Assembly: GCA_964347995.1 (NCBI GenBank)
Contig: CAYGBA010000001.1
Span: 1 to 64,000, forward strand
DNA length: 64,000 nt
Origin: GCA-020348365 sp964347995
Lineage (GTDB): Archaea > Thermoproteota > Bathyarchaeia > Bathyarchaeales > Bathyarchaeaceae
Direction of reading: 5' to 3'
Below the pieces are notes generated by a model. It saw only the letters and a list, made by a program, of their open reading frames with translations, searched no databases and was not told where the DNA came from. The stretch's first letter is position 1. Every line of letters starts with the position of its first letter. Below are positions 41,793 through 51,243 of the stretch, piece after piece. Both the position numbers and the translations under genes were made by a program.

Positions 41793-44000
41793 CTATTTCG
41801 AACGCCTTCTATAAATTAGAATGAAAGCACAGAGGACGACTACCATTGTCAATAAAACGCTAGTGATCAATTGATTCGACTCTAGGGGAAATCCTGCCAC
41901 CATGATATAATCCTCGACTCGAAAGGTTATCTCTCCTGATGCCTCCAAATCCAGTGACTCAACTCGAGATAGCCTTCCAGCTACGTAAAGAGTGATTCGG
42001 TAATTGCCGCCTAGGATTCCGTGTGCGCGATTGATTCCGTCAGAGCCAGTTGTTAAGTTGAGTATTTTTGTTCCTTCAGTAGTTGAGTTAAGTACGACCT
42101 TAGCATTTGGAATGGGCTGTCCAAAGTAATCGATGGCCCTCACGGATAGATCAAGGTTGACCCTCTTACAATTAAGCACAAGATAAAATTGGTTTCGGAT
42201 CACATCCACGACTGTTTCGTTCAGAATGACTGTCTCTTCTAGATTGTAGACTCTGACCTTGTATCTTCCAAAAGTGAAAGCAAGTCTGATGCTTCCCCAC
42301 TGATCCGTCTTTCCCAGTCCAACAATTCTTCCGCTACTCCATTCGACAACCTCGACTGTAGCGTTCTGGATTGGATGTCTTTTGGAATCTGATGCGTGAA
42401 CGAACAGAGTATAGGTGGGACACGTGATTCGGAATGGTTCGCTGAGATTCCCGATTGTCTTAGTTAGGTTCCCAATCGACTCGTTGAAAAACAAATGACC
42501 GTAACGCCGAGCCTCAATTCTATATAAAGTGTTCGTGAACGCGTTCGTAGATACGATCCCGGTATAGTCTGTCTGTAGCTGCAGAGTTTTCTTAGGAGCA
42601 GCGGTTACATTTGCGAGAGTTACGTCGATAAGCGGAAGAGGACCATCCTTATCACTGACAATAATAGTCACACACGCAAGTTCACATTCTATGTGGAACT
42701 GAATCTGTAGAACGTAATCTGTGGCGCCTCCGGTGATATTTCTAAATCTGAGACTTCCAACTTCGACTTCTCTCCAATAGGCCCCAAATGAATAACTACC
42801 ATGGTCAAGTAGGAAATCAACCCATCCAGTTCCGTTGGTTGTGCGGTTGTCAATGTAGAAGAACCCAAGAGCACCAAGATACGCCTTGATAGAGACGCCA
42901 GCCAGAGATTTATTATCGTATTGGTTCTGAGCTTGGCAGGAAACAACGATTTCAACTATCGTGAAGTTGTGGGTGTCCTTCACTGGCTTTTCAATGCTAG
43001 CGCTTGTCACAGTTACCGAGTAGGTTGAAAGTGGTGCGTTTTCTGGGATCTCCCACTCATGACTGACTAGGCCGTTGGTGGCATTTTCTTCCTTAGGATA
43101 CCCTTGAACTGGCACAAGAGATGTATTCTCATAGTAAGTCATGTTAATGGTGACGGACTCATTGTCGTATCCTGAACCCTGAATCAAAACCTCACTCGTT
43201 TCTTCTTCGCCCTCACTTAGGTATCTTCGAACATATTCTAGCTTGTTTGTTAAGCCAACGATGAAGTTCGCAGTTGCCAGAGTTTCATTGAATAAAATGT
43301 GGTACGTGCCCATGTAGTCTGTGTGGGCACCACCGCCAAAATCTGCAGGGTATCTTATCCTTGCCTCTCCATATCCCGTTGTGGTGGTGTTTGATAGTAA
43401 GACAGGAGACCAATACGTCGTGTTTGCTGGGTTTTTCACTGTGATATTTGCAGTGTAAATTGTATTTCCTGCGCCTCCAGTTACATTCACCCATATATCC
43501 GTCTCTTGCCCTTCTTGTAGTTGGAATGGCGATTGGGGTACGACTGCTTTTACGTGGTATTGCGTGTAGAGTCTGAATGAGGCGTTTGCTATACTGCCCG
43601 TTTTGTTGTCAATCAATTCTATGAGAACCTCGCGTCCTGAATCGGGCTCTCCCACTGTATGGGGAACTATGAACGATATGTAAACATCGTATTCCGTAGC
43701 GTTACCAATTGTTACATCGAGTCTTTCATCCCATCTTAGTATGTAAGTTCCATTTGCAGTGTCAATTGTTCCATTGACCCTCACTTCCGTTCCAACAGAT
43801 CCACTTGAGGGATCAATCACAGCAATAGTCGTTGTCGGCGCGGCTATCACTCTCGGCACAAGCGGCGTGATGAGCATTATCGCAAAAATCAGGGCTATCA
43901 AAACCGGGGTAACCAATCCCTTTCTGAACGCATTCCTAGGCACTTTATTCCCTCTCAAAGTTCTACCTGGCGGGTCTTCGTTTCCTGAAGATGTGAACAT
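41793..44000 (-). CDS. large anchored surface glycoprotein with repeated beta-sandwich domains
   Basis: A 735-residue exported protein. A signal sequence (VLIALIFAIMLITPLVPRVIA) spans about residues 32-52. A long extracellular part is built of Ig-like and carboxypeptidase-regulatory-like beta domains (FHIECELACVTIIVSDKDG, YTLFVHASDSKRHPIQNATV, VNLDLSVRAIDYFGQPIPNA share phrasing). A C-terminal membrane anchor (LLTMVVVLCAFILIYRRRSK) ends it. N-x-S/T sequons are very frequent (for example NGT, NAT, NKT, NAS, NVT, NIT, NTT). It is the best candidate in the window for AglB glycosylation and may belong to the cell envelope or S-layer. The length of the cytoplasmic leader is uncertain. Confidence 0.8.
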   Translation of the reverse strand: MFTSSGNEDPPGRTLRGNKVPRNAFRKGLVTPVLIALIFAIMLITPLVPRVIAAPTTTIAVIDPSSGSVGTEVRVNGTIDTANGTYILRWDERLDVTIGNATEYDVYISFIVPHTVGEPDSGREVLIELIDNKTGSIANASFRLYTQYHVKAVVPQSPFQLQEGQETDIWVNVTGGAGNTIYTANITVKNPANTTYWSPVLLSNTTTTGYGEARIRYPADFGGGAHTDYMGTYHILFNETLATANFIVGLTNKLEYVRRYLSEGEEETSEVLIQGSGYDNESVTINMTYYENTSLVPVQGYPKEENATNGLVSHEWEIPENAPLSTYSVTVTSASIEKPVKDTHNFTIVEIVVSCQAQNQYDNKSLAGVSIKAYLGALGFFYIDNRTTNGTGWVDFLLDHGSYSFGAYWREVEVGSLRFRNITGGATDYVLQIQFHIECELACVTIIVSDKDGPLPLIDVTLANVTAAPKKTLQLQTDYTGIVSTNAFTNTLYRIEARRYGHLFFNESIGNLTKTIGNLSEPFRITCPTYTLFVHASDSKRHPIQNATVEVVEWSSGRIVGLGKTDQWGSIRLAFTFGRYKVRVYNLEETVILNETVVDVIRNQFYLVLNCKRVNLDLSVRAIDYFGQPIPNAKVVLNSTTEGTKILNLTTGSDGINRAHGILGGNYRITLYVAGRLSRVESLDLEASGEITFRVEDYIMVAGFPLESNQLITSVLLTMVVVLCAFILIYRRRSK

Positions 44001-44134
44001 TTCTTTACAACTGGCATTTTAAACTTTGTCTTTTCTGACTTCTTTCACGGGAGTGAGCGTGTAACAAAACGTGTTTTAGCGTCGCAACTGTAAAGTATCT
44101 CTTCAAATAACTTAGAAGCCAATGGTCTGGAGGC

Positions 44135-45319
44135 TTGACTATGATTGATGAAATCTTGGATTTGACCAAAAAGCATGAACAGTGGCGCGAAAAAGAATGC
44201 ATCAACCTCATTCCCTCAGAAAATGTGATGAGTCACGCGGTTCGTTCGCTACTCTCTTCTGAGCTTGGGCATCGGTACACCTCAAGAGACAAATTCTATA
44301 TGGGAACCCGCCTCATCGATGAAATCGAACAGTTGGGAGAGGAGCTTGCAAAAGAAGTTTTCAAGGCTGATGCGGCTGACCTGCGTCCCCTGTCTGGCCA
44401 CATAGCAGACATGATTTATCTCGGGAGTTTTGCAAACCCGAGTGACACGATACTTTGCGTTTCCCCTACGGATGGAGGATACCCAGGGATCTGGGAAGAA
44501 GGGGTATCGAAATATCTGAAACTTAGGACAATCGGGTTTCCCTTTTCTAAAGAGACGATGAACATAAAAGTGGATGAAGCCGCAGATCTGATCCTGAAAG
44601 AGAAGCCAAGCATAGTAATTTTTGGGGCGAGCTTGATTCTGTTTCCTCAGCCTGTGAAGGAGCTTGCTAGGGTGGCCCATGAAGTGGATGCTCATGTTGG
44701 ATATGACGGCTCCCACGTTCTTGGCTTGATTGCTGGAGGAGAGTTTCAGAATCCTTTTCAGGAAGGCACCTCGGTTCTGTTGGGTTCCACACATAAGACT
44801 CTCTTTGGGCCTCAAGGCGGAATGATTCTCGCTGACAAAGAGCACGGCGAAACAATTGAGAAACGAATTTTCCCGGCGTTTGTAGACAATGCGCATTGGA
44901 ACCGAATAGCCGCTTTGTCGTTGGCATTGGCGGAGTTGAAGGAATATGGAAGGGAATATGCTAGGCAGATTATTCGGAATGCACAAATCCTGGCTGGGGC
45001 ACTAGCTGAATACGGCTTTCCTGTTGCTTGTCCTGGTCTTGGGTATACAAAATCTCACCAGGTTTTCCTTGACTATGGCGGCTACAAGGAAGGCCGAGTC
45101 ATAGCCAAAAGAATGGAAGGCGCAAACATCATCGCTGATTGTGGAGTTAGACTGGGTGTTTGCGAGACAACTCGGAGAGGGATGAAAGCGGGTGAGATGG
45201 AGAAGATAGCAGAGTTCATAAAAAGACTGATTGTCGACAAAGAGGATTCAAGTCGAGTTAAGGAAGATGTCCTGAGGCTTGCAAAAGAATTTCAGGAAAT
45301 CAAATATTGCTTCAAATAG
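44135..45319 (+). CDS. serine hydroxymethyltransferase-family PLP enzyme
   Basis: A 394-residue fold-type-I enzyme close to SHMT. LIPSENVMSHAVRSLL and ELGHRYTSRD give the opening, VGYDGSHVLGLIAGG the PLP aspartate/histidine region, and GSTHKTLFGPQGG the PLP lysine. Bacterial SHMT is longer (about 415-430). Conservation supports an archaeal SHMT or paralogue that exchanges a C1 unit between serine and a pterin (H4MPT in these organisms). It lies 43 bp from the convergent mer gene, a C1-pterin neighbour. Whether it uses serine cannot be settled here. Confidence 0.82.
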   Translation: MTMIDEILDLTKKHEQWREKECINLIPSENVMSHAVRSLLSSELGHRYTSRDKFYMGTRLIDEIEQLGEELAKEVFKADAADLRPLSGHIADMIYLGSFANPSDTILCVSPTDGGYPGIWEEGVSKYLKLRTIGFPFSKETMNIKVDEAADLILKEKPSIVIFGASLILFPQPVKELARVAHEVDAHVGYDGSHVLGLIAGGEFQNPFQEGTSVLLGSTHKTLFGPQGGMILADKEHGETIEKRIFPAFVDNAHWNRIAALSLALAELKEYGREYARQIIRNAQILAGALAEYGFPVACPGLGYTKSHQVFLDYGGYKEGRVIAKRMEGANIIADCGVRLGVCETTRRGMKAGEMEKIAEFIKRLIVDKEDSSRVKEDVLRLAKEFQEIKYCFK

Positions 45320-45361
45320 TCAGAATTCAAATACACTGTTGTGTGCGCCGGAGTTATGGCT

Positions 45362-46378
45362 TTATTTTTCGAAGTGCGGGGTTATGTTGTCACTTATGAG
45401 GTCAATTGACTTTCGGACATTGGGACCTATCGGTGAGCCGACTACAAACTGTGAAATACCGGACTTGAGAAGCTCAGCAATGCGCTCTATGCACATGTCC
45501 GGAGTGCCGCAAACAGAGAAGGCTTCTATCATTCGGGAAGAAACTAGACCAAAGGCTGCCCCCCATTTACCGGCTTTTAAGGCGTTGCTGATCTTCTCAG
45601 CCTTTTCTTCATCAATTCCGTGTCTCTGTAACACTACGTCTGGGCTGCCAGCCACAATATAGGCGACAACTGGAACTGCCGCCTGTGCGGCCTTCTCCAT
45701 ATTTTCATGTACCGAGAAAGATGTGTAGGCAGCGATGTCCACATCAGTCAGCCTCTTTCCAGCTTGCTGGATTCCCTTCTTGACGCGATTAACCGCATAA
45801 TCCACATCTTTGGGATGACCCGCGTTTATCAAGACTCCATCGCCAATCCTTCCGGCTAGTGCGAGCATTTTGGGACCTTGAGCACCGACGTAGATTGGGA
45901 TCTCCGTTGCGGGCTTGAAGAAGAACTTTGCATTACTGGTTTTGAACACGTTGCCTTCGAAAGTAACGTTCTTCTCAATCATCATCCTTCTGACTATCTC
46001 TACACATTCTTTGACTGCTGTGAGGGGTTTATGCATCTCTAGACCAGTGGACTTGAGCGTTGTTTTGTCCCCTGCGCCAATGCCTAAGATGACACGTCCA
46101 GTAGCTATCTCATTTAGTGATGCGACGGCTTGTGCGGTGACCGCTGGGTTGATCAGATATGGATTAGTCACTCCTGGACCAAGCTTGATTCTTTCCGTGT
46201 GGAGTGCTGCTGCGGTGAGGGTGACATAGACGTTGCGGTTGTTGAAGTGGTCTGTTATCCAGAGGTAGTCAAATCCCCGCTTCTCAGCCTGAATCGCATA
46301 GAATGTCGTCTTCCAATAAGGCTCACTTGGAACGAACTCGATCCCAAACCTAACCATGCAGAAAATCTCCCTGATCAT
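45362..46378 (-). CDS. mer: F420-dependent 5,10-methylenetetrahydromethanopterin reductase
   Basis: A 338-residue luciferase-like flavin/F420 enzyme. FGIEFVPSEPYWKTTFYA is the Mer opening, with YLWITDHFNNRNVY and GRVILGIGAGDKTTL following, and EIPIYVGAQGPKMLAL in the C-terminal part. Mer reduces methylene-H4MPT to methyl-H4MPT, linking C1 carbon to the methyl branch. Start: ATG 46378 overlaps the preceding gene stop by four bases (ATGA), but MVRFGIEF at 46357 is also possible. With Fae and SHMT in the window it supports an H4MPT-based C1 pathway. Confidence 0.92.
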   Translation of the reverse strand: MIREIFCMVRFGIEFVPSEPYWKTTFYAIQAEKRGFDYLWITDHFNNRNVYVTLTAAALHTERIKLGPGVTNPYLINPAVTAQAVASLNEIATGRVILGIGAGDKTTLKSTGLEMHKPLTAVKECVEIVRRMMIEKNVTFEGNVFKTSNAKFFFKPATEIPIYVGAQGPKMLALAGRIGDGVLINAGHPKDVDYAVNRVKKGIQQAGKRLTDVDIAAYTSFSVHENMEKAAQAAVPVVAYIVAGSPDVVLQRHGIDEEKAEKISNALKAGKWGAAFGLVSSRMIEAFSVCGTPDMCIERIAELLKSGISQFVVGSPIGPNVRKSIDLISDNITPHFEK

Positions 46379-46680
46379 TTTACAGCTCTAATAGCTTTTG
46401 CGACATCCAGTAATTGCAGCTTTTCCTCTAGGATGTTCATTGTTTTTTCAGATTCTAGGATGATCGCGGTCTCAAGGAGGGTGGTGAGGCCTCTCTCGTT
46501 TGCAAGTGGCCCCTGTTGCCATTGGTGAAGTAGCGTTCTTGCTAGACCATTCGGCATCTTGTCAGTGCTCTTCGATTTGAGGATGAGATCCATCAGTTTG
46601 GTGGAGAGCTTCTCTCGCTTTGTCAATGGGACCATTTCGACTATTCTTCGATAATCCATATCAATCGCCTTTCTTAACAT
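46375..46680 (-). CDS. small helical protein coupled to mer
   Basis: A 101-residue, largely alpha-helical, charged protein (PLTKREKLSTKLMDLILKSK, TLLETAIILESEKTMNILEE) without Cys motifs, signal peptide or membrane segment. I do not recognise it. Its stop overlaps the mer start, so the two are translated together. It could assemble or regulate Mer; this is only positional inference. Confidence 0.65.
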   Translation of the reverse strand: MLRKAIDMDYRRIVEMVPLTKREKLSTKLMDLILKSKSTDKMPNGLARTLLHQWQQGPLANERGLTTLLETAIILESEKTMNILEEKLQLLDVAKAIRAVK

Positions 46681-46745
46681 GACGAAATTGTGGAGCTTTT
46701 ATTAATGTAGGCACGTTTTTATGTCTTTTGGGAAAAGGCCTACTG

Positions 46746-47699
46746 ATGCAATCGCCGATTTCGAATGAGCTCATCCAAGTGTTGAAGAACCAAAAATATC
46801 ACATTGTTGGCAGACACTCCGCTGTCAAACGCTGCAGATGGCTCTACGAGAGTCTTATCCATGATCGTCCTTGTTACAAGCAGAAATTCTATGGAATAAG
46901 GAGTCATCGGTGTGTTCAGATGACCCCTGCAGTTGTCTACTGCACGTTGCATTGTCCTTTTTGTTGGCGTCTTCAGAGTGGAGACCTCGAATTTGAGTGG
47001 GATGAGACGGATTTGCCGGAATGGGATAGCCCTGCGGAGATAGTGGAGGGCTGCGTTAGGGAGCAGCTTAGGATTTTGAGCGGATACAAGGGAAATGCGA
47101 AAGCTGATCCGGAAAAGTACAAAGAAGCTTTGACGCCTAGACACGCTGCCATAAGCCTAGCAGGCGAACCAACATTATACCATAATCTTGATGGTCTCAT
47201 ACATGAATTCCACAAACGAGGCTTCACAACGTTTTTGGTCACCAACGGGACAGCTCCCCAAGTACTATCACAGCTGAGCGAAGAGCCGACGCAACTTTAT
47301 ATCTCGGTCTCAGCGTTCGATAAGAAGACATACTTTGAAACATGTCGTCCACAAATCCCAGACGCTTGGGAGAAACTTAACGAAACAATATCCTTGTTAC
47401 CAAGTTTGAAATGTCCAACTGTAATCCGTATAACGTTGGTGCGCAACCTTAATCTGAAGCATCCGGAGCTGTATGCCCGATTGATTGATAGCGCCAATCC
47501 TACATATGTAGAGCCCAAAGCCTACATGCACGTTGGCTTTTCGAGGCTACGCCTAGAATTTGAGAATATGCCGACTCACAGGGAGATTCGATCCTTTGCA
47601 AGTGAACTATCAGAGCAGATGGGCTATAACATTCTGGACGAGGCCCGCGAGAGTCGTGTTGTTTTGCTAAGTCGCCTGGAAAGACCCATTAGATTCTGA
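46746..47699 (+). CDS. taw1: tRNA 4-demethylwyosine synthase (radical SAM)
   Basis: A protein of about 317 residues that builds the tricyclic base at position 37 of tRNA-Phe from pyruvate and SAM. The radical-SAM cysteines lie in VVYCTLHCPFCWR (CX3CX2C, the spacing used by Taw1). A second set of N-terminal Cys residues (CRWLYE, RPCYKQKFYGIRSHRC) fits the second cluster. ISLAGEPTLYHNLDGLI and YIEPKAYMHVG-like positions (here YVEPKAYMHVGFSRL) are family marks. ATG 46746 is preferred over TTG 46728. Confidence 0.93.
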   Translation: MQSPISNELIQVLKNQKYHIVGRHSAVKRCRWLYESLIHDRPCYKQKFYGIRSHRCVQMTPAVVYCTLHCPFCWRLQSGDLEFEWDETDLPEWDSPAEIVEGCVREQLRILSGYKGNAKADPEKYKEALTPRHAAISLAGEPTLYHNLDGLIHEFHKRGFTTFLVTNGTAPQVLSQLSEEPTQLYISVSAFDKKTYFETCRPQIPDAWEKLNETISLLPSLKCPTVIRITLVRNLNLKHPELYARLIDSANPTYVEPKAYMHVGFSRLRLEFENMPTHREIRSFASELSEQMGYNILDEARESRVVLLSRLERPIRF

Positions 47700-47768
47700 G
47701 AGCAGCTTTTCTGAAAGCAACAAGTTAAAATGTCGGTTCTCTGAACTAGGATAAACGATGGTGTTCTT

Positions 47769-48863
47769 ATGGTCGACCCAAGAGATACTAGACTTGCTGA
47801 TGTCTTAGTCAGCTACTCGATCGAGATGAAAAAGGGAGAAAATGTTTGTTTACTCACAGATTCAACTCAGACTCTACCCCTATTCCTTGAAGTGTACAAG
47901 AAAGTCATCGCAGGGGGCGGATATCCGTATCCTCACATTTTCTTGGATCCTCACATAGGCTTTGAAGGAATGGACTATACGTTTATGAAACATGCTTCAG
48001 AGGAGCAGTTGAATCACCTTTCGCCGCTTAGACTGAAAGAAATGGAGACGATGGATGCCTATATCAGAATTGGCGGACCCGCAAATAGTCAGGAGCTGAG
48101 TGGCATCGATCCCAAGAGAATATCGATGAGAAGGAAGACGACAAAACCGATATTGGATGAAAGGTTAAGAAAGAAATGGGTTGTGACTAGGTATCCTACT
48201 CCGTCTATGGCTCAGGCTGCGTGGATGGCTACACAGGATTTCGCAGATTTCTTTTACAACGCCTGCCTTATAGACTGGAAAGAACAAGAAACGAATCAAG
48301 AAGCCATCAAGAGGAAATTTGAAAGCGGAAAGATTGTTAGAGTGCTTGCAGACGACACTGACCTCAGGGTGAGCATAGAAGGAAGAAAATGCATAAAGTG
48401 TTATGGAAAGAAGAATATGCCAGATGGAGAAATCTACTTTGCCCCCAATGAAACATACACCACCGGGTATATCAAATACACGTACCCCTACAACATGCAA
48501 GGACAAACAATATCAGGAATATTCCTTAGGTTTGATAAAGGAAAAATAGTTGATTTCAAGGCGCAAACAAATCAGAAGGCGTTGGAAGCTCTCCTGAACA
48601 CAGATGAAGGAGCAAGACGGCTAGGCGAATTCGGGATCGGAACAAACGAAGGCATAAAACGATTCACCAGTCAAACACTCTTCGATGAAAAGATAGAGGG
48701 TACAATCCATGTCACTCCTGGAAATGCCTACGAGGACAGCGGAGGTTTGAACAAGTCAGCGATACATGCAGACATAGTCAAGGATTTAAGGAAGGAAAAG
48801 GGCGGCGGCGAAATTCAAATAGATGGTGAAACCATCCAAAAAGACGGAAAATGGCTCCTCTAG
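47769..48863 (+). CDS. M29-family aminopeptidase
   Basis: A 364-residue metal-dependent aminopeptidase of the thermophilic AmpS/AmpT type. The metal ligands lie in MPDGEIYFAPNETYTTGYIK, RRLGEFGIGTNEGIKR, EKIEGTIHVTPGNAYEDSGG and KSAIHADIVKDL. It removes N-terminal residues from peptides in the cytoplasm. With the M20 peptidase downstream it suggests active peptide use. The start is ATG 47769. Confidence 0.9.
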   Translation: MVDPRDTRLADVLVSYSIEMKKGENVCLLTDSTQTLPLFLEVYKKVIAGGGYPYPHIFLDPHIGFEGMDYTFMKHASEEQLNHLSPLRLKEMETMDAYIRIGGPANSQELSGIDPKRISMRRKTTKPILDERLRKKWVVTRYPTPSMAQAAWMATQDFADFFYNACLIDWKEQETNQEAIKRKFESGKIVRVLADDTDLRVSIEGRKCIKCYGKKNMPDGEIYFAPNETYTTGYIKYTYPYNMQGQTISGIFLRFDKGKIVDFKAQTNQKALEALLNTDEGARRLGEFGIGTNEGIKRFTSQTLFDEKIEGTIHVTPGNAYEDSGGLNKSAIHADIVKDLRKEKGGGEIQIDGETIQKDGKWLL

Positions 48864-48913
48864 TCGCGCATGTGGTGGCGTCCAAATAGACCGCGATAGA
48901 GAGACACAGAAGG

Positions 48914-48927
48914 AGGGGGATCCCCCT
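48914..48927. terminator. GC-rich palindrome after the aminopeptidase gene
   Basis: AGGGGGATCCCCCT is a perfect 14-bp palindrome about 50 bp after the stop, followed by CAGTTTTAAC. It may end the transcript. A 12-bp tandem repeat (TATTGAAAACAC twice, 48976-48999) lies nearby. The remaining 48928-49134 region shows no gene. Confidence 0.35.
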
Positions 48928-49134
48928 ACTCAGTTTTAACGTCAAGTTGTTAGTTGGATCCAAATACTCGAACAATATTGAAAACACTATTGAAAACACA
49001 ATTTTTTAGAACGGCACCCGCAGATTAACATTCCAAGGAGCAGTCCCCTCTCATAATCCACAAATGTGTAAAGAAGCGGTCTACGAAAGAATGGCATAGT
49101 AACTCATTAATACGCTCAGCATGAACATGACTAC

Positions 49135-50496
49135 ATGCAATTAGACAGCGTCTATAAGTGTATCGACTCCAACTCGCAAAGTTTCATCCAAGATCTCGTC
49201 CGACTTGTGAGGCAACCAAGCGTCTCTGCGAGAAAAGAAGGAATGCAGGAGTGCGCAGAAATCGTGGACGAGATGATGAGAGAGATTGGAATCTCCACGA
49301 GGATTATCCCCGAAGAAGAGGGAAACCCTGTTGTATATGGCGAAATCAAATCGAAATCCTCTCAGAAGACGCTCCTCTTCTATGACCACTACGATGTTCA
49401 GCCGCCGGAACCGCTCGAGGAATGGATCTGCGACCCATTTGAGGGCAAGATACAAGATGGAAGAATATACGGTAGAGGCGCGGCCGACAACAAGGGGAAC
49501 ATCGTCTCAAGACTTAAGGCTGTTCAAGCTTTTGTCGAAACCACGGGAAACGTGCCGATCAACATCAAATTTGTGATCGAAGGAGAGGAAGAGATAGGCA
49601 GCCCGCACCTGGCGCCAGTCATTCAGGCAAATAAGGATTTGTTTTCGGCTGACGCGGCAATCTGGGAGTTCGGCGGCACAGATCGAAAAGGGCGCCCCTT
49701 GGTCTATCTGGGGCTAAAGGGAGTATTGTCTGTAGAGTTGACAGCCAAGGGTGCATCTAGGGATGTACACTCAGCAAATGCCCCGTTGATTCACAATCCA
49801 GCTTGGCGCCTTGTGTGGACGTTGAGCACCCTGAAAAACGAAAAAGACGAAATTCTGATCCACGGTTTTTATGACAAAGTCGAACCTCCATCAGCCGAGG
49901 AAATCAGATATGCAAAAGAGATTCCTTTTGAAGAAGAGGAGGAAAAGAAAGAGCTAGGATTGAATCAGTTTCTCCACGACGTATCTGGGGTGGACGCTGT
50001 AAGAGCGTTATTGCATCAACCAACTTGCACGATAAATGGCTTTCTCAGCGGGTATACAGGCACGGGCTCCAAAACCGTGTTACCAAATAAGGCTATGGTG
50101 AAACTTGACTTCCGCCTGGTTCCTCGTCAAATGCCCGAAGAAATCTTCAACAAACTTGTGCAACATCTGAAAAACAGCGGGTTCGGAGACATCGAAGTGC
50201 TAAAGCACAGCTCAACCGAGCCGACAAAAACACCAATTAGCGACAGCTTCGTTCAGACCGTGATAAAAACGGCTGAGAGAGTGTACGATAAAAAGGCGGT
50301 TGTATATCCTACAAGTGCGGGCTCTGGGCCTATGCATCTGTTTCGCAACTGGCTTGGGTATCCTGTTGTCTCAGTTGGATGCGCCCATGCGGAATCACGC
50401 GGGCACGCGCCAAACGAGAACATAACGATAGACGGATTCGTCGAGGGAACGAAGTTTATGGCAACAATCATCCACGACTTCAGCGTCTCCCAGTGA
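49135..50496 (+). CDS. M20-family dipeptidase/deacylase
   Basis: A 453-residue zinc hydrolase. FYDHYDVQPPEPLEEW carries the first metal His/Asp, GRGAADNKGNIVSRLKA the bridging Asp, and VIEGEEEIGSP the catalytic and metal Glu. A lid/dimerisation domain spans about residues 190-340, and the last metal histidine lies in CAHAESRGHAPNEN. It removes terminal residues from short peptides or N-acyl groups. No signal peptide is present, so it is cytoplasmic. The start is ATG 49135. Confidence 0.92.
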   Translation: MQLDSVYKCIDSNSQSFIQDLVRLVRQPSVSARKEGMQECAEIVDEMMREIGISTRIIPEEEGNPVVYGEIKSKSSQKTLLFYDHYDVQPPEPLEEWICDPFEGKIQDGRIYGRGAADNKGNIVSRLKAVQAFVETTGNVPINIKFVIEGEEEIGSPHLAPVIQANKDLFSADAAIWEFGGTDRKGRPLVYLGLKGVLSVELTAKGASRDVHSANAPLIHNPAWRLVWTLSTLKNEKDEILIHGFYDKVEPPSAEEIRYAKEIPFEEEEEKKELGLNQFLHDVSGVDAVRALLHQPTCTINGFLSGYTGTGSKTVLPNKAMVKLDFRLVPRQMPEEIFNKLVQHLKNSGFGDIEVLKHSSTEPTKTPISDSFVQTVIKTAERVYDKKAVVYPTSAGSGPMHLFRNWLGYPVVSVGCAHAESRGHAPNENITIDGFVEGTKFMATIIHDFSVSQ

Positions 50497-50586
50497 TGAG
50501 CGCCATTTCGTAGTGTGGATGTTAAGTAAAAGCCTATTAAGTCCGCTTGAATCATCATCTTTGAAACTCAGCAAGGTGTAAGAGAT

Positions 50587-51243
50587 ATGTCATTGAAATC
50601 GATTCTTGACAGGATTCAGAATGATTTAACGAAAAGAGAGGCGGTCTGGGAAGAAATTAAGAGGGACATGCGTAGGGCTACACGATTATCTAAACAGGCG
50701 ATTCTTTTCGTGCATCAACAAAGGAATGATGACGCTACGAAGTTACTCGGCGACGCTAGAGAGCTTTTCTCCAAGCTTCGCAAGGTTTCAAAGGATTATC
50801 CTGACCTAGTCTACACGGGCATGGTTGATTCGGCTCTTCAGGAGTACGTTGAGGCACAGACTTTTCTAGGTTTAATCGAGAAAGATCGATTCATCAACCC
50901 TGAAGAACTTGAGGTTCCCCCAATTTCCTATATCCTCGGGCTTGCGGATGTTATTGGAGAGTTCCGGCGCAGGACCCTTGATGCCATTCGCAGAGGAGAT
51001 GTAGATACAGCTGAGAATTGTCTGCAAACTATGGAGCACATCTACACCGAGTTAACCGGTATGGATGAGAGCTATCTCCTCGTCTCAGGGCTCCGAAGAA
51101 AATGCGACATTGCAAGACGCATCATCGAATCAACCAGAGGAGACGTCACCATAGAAGCCCGAAGAAGCTCTTTGGAAGACTCGATCACGGAATTAGAGAC
51201 AACGTTGAGGAGAAAGGGGAAGATTGGGGAAACTGAGTCCTGA
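50587..51243 (+). CDS. archaeal translin-family RNA/DNA-binding protein
   Basis: A 218-residue all-helical protein of the translin/TRAX family. Marks are SALQEYVEAQTFLGLIEKDR, ISYILGLADVIGEFRRRTLD, RGDVDTAENCLQTMEHIY and GLRRKCDIARRIIESTRGDV. Translin forms octameric shells that bind and, in TRAX-type subunits, cleave RNA. It overlaps the SepRS gene by 20 bp, so a tRNA- or RNA-processing link is plausible, but this is not shown by the sequence. Confidence 0.87.
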   Translation: MSLKSILDRIQNDLTKREAVWEEIKRDMRRATRLSKQAILFVHQQRNDDATKLLGDARELFSKLRKVSKDYPDLVYTGMVDSALQEYVEAQTFLGLIEKDRFINPEELEVPPISYILGLADVIGEFRRRTLDAIRRGDVDTAENCLQTMEHIYTELTGMDESYLLVSGLRRKCDIARRIIESTRGDVTIEARRSSLEDSITELETTLRRKGKIGETES

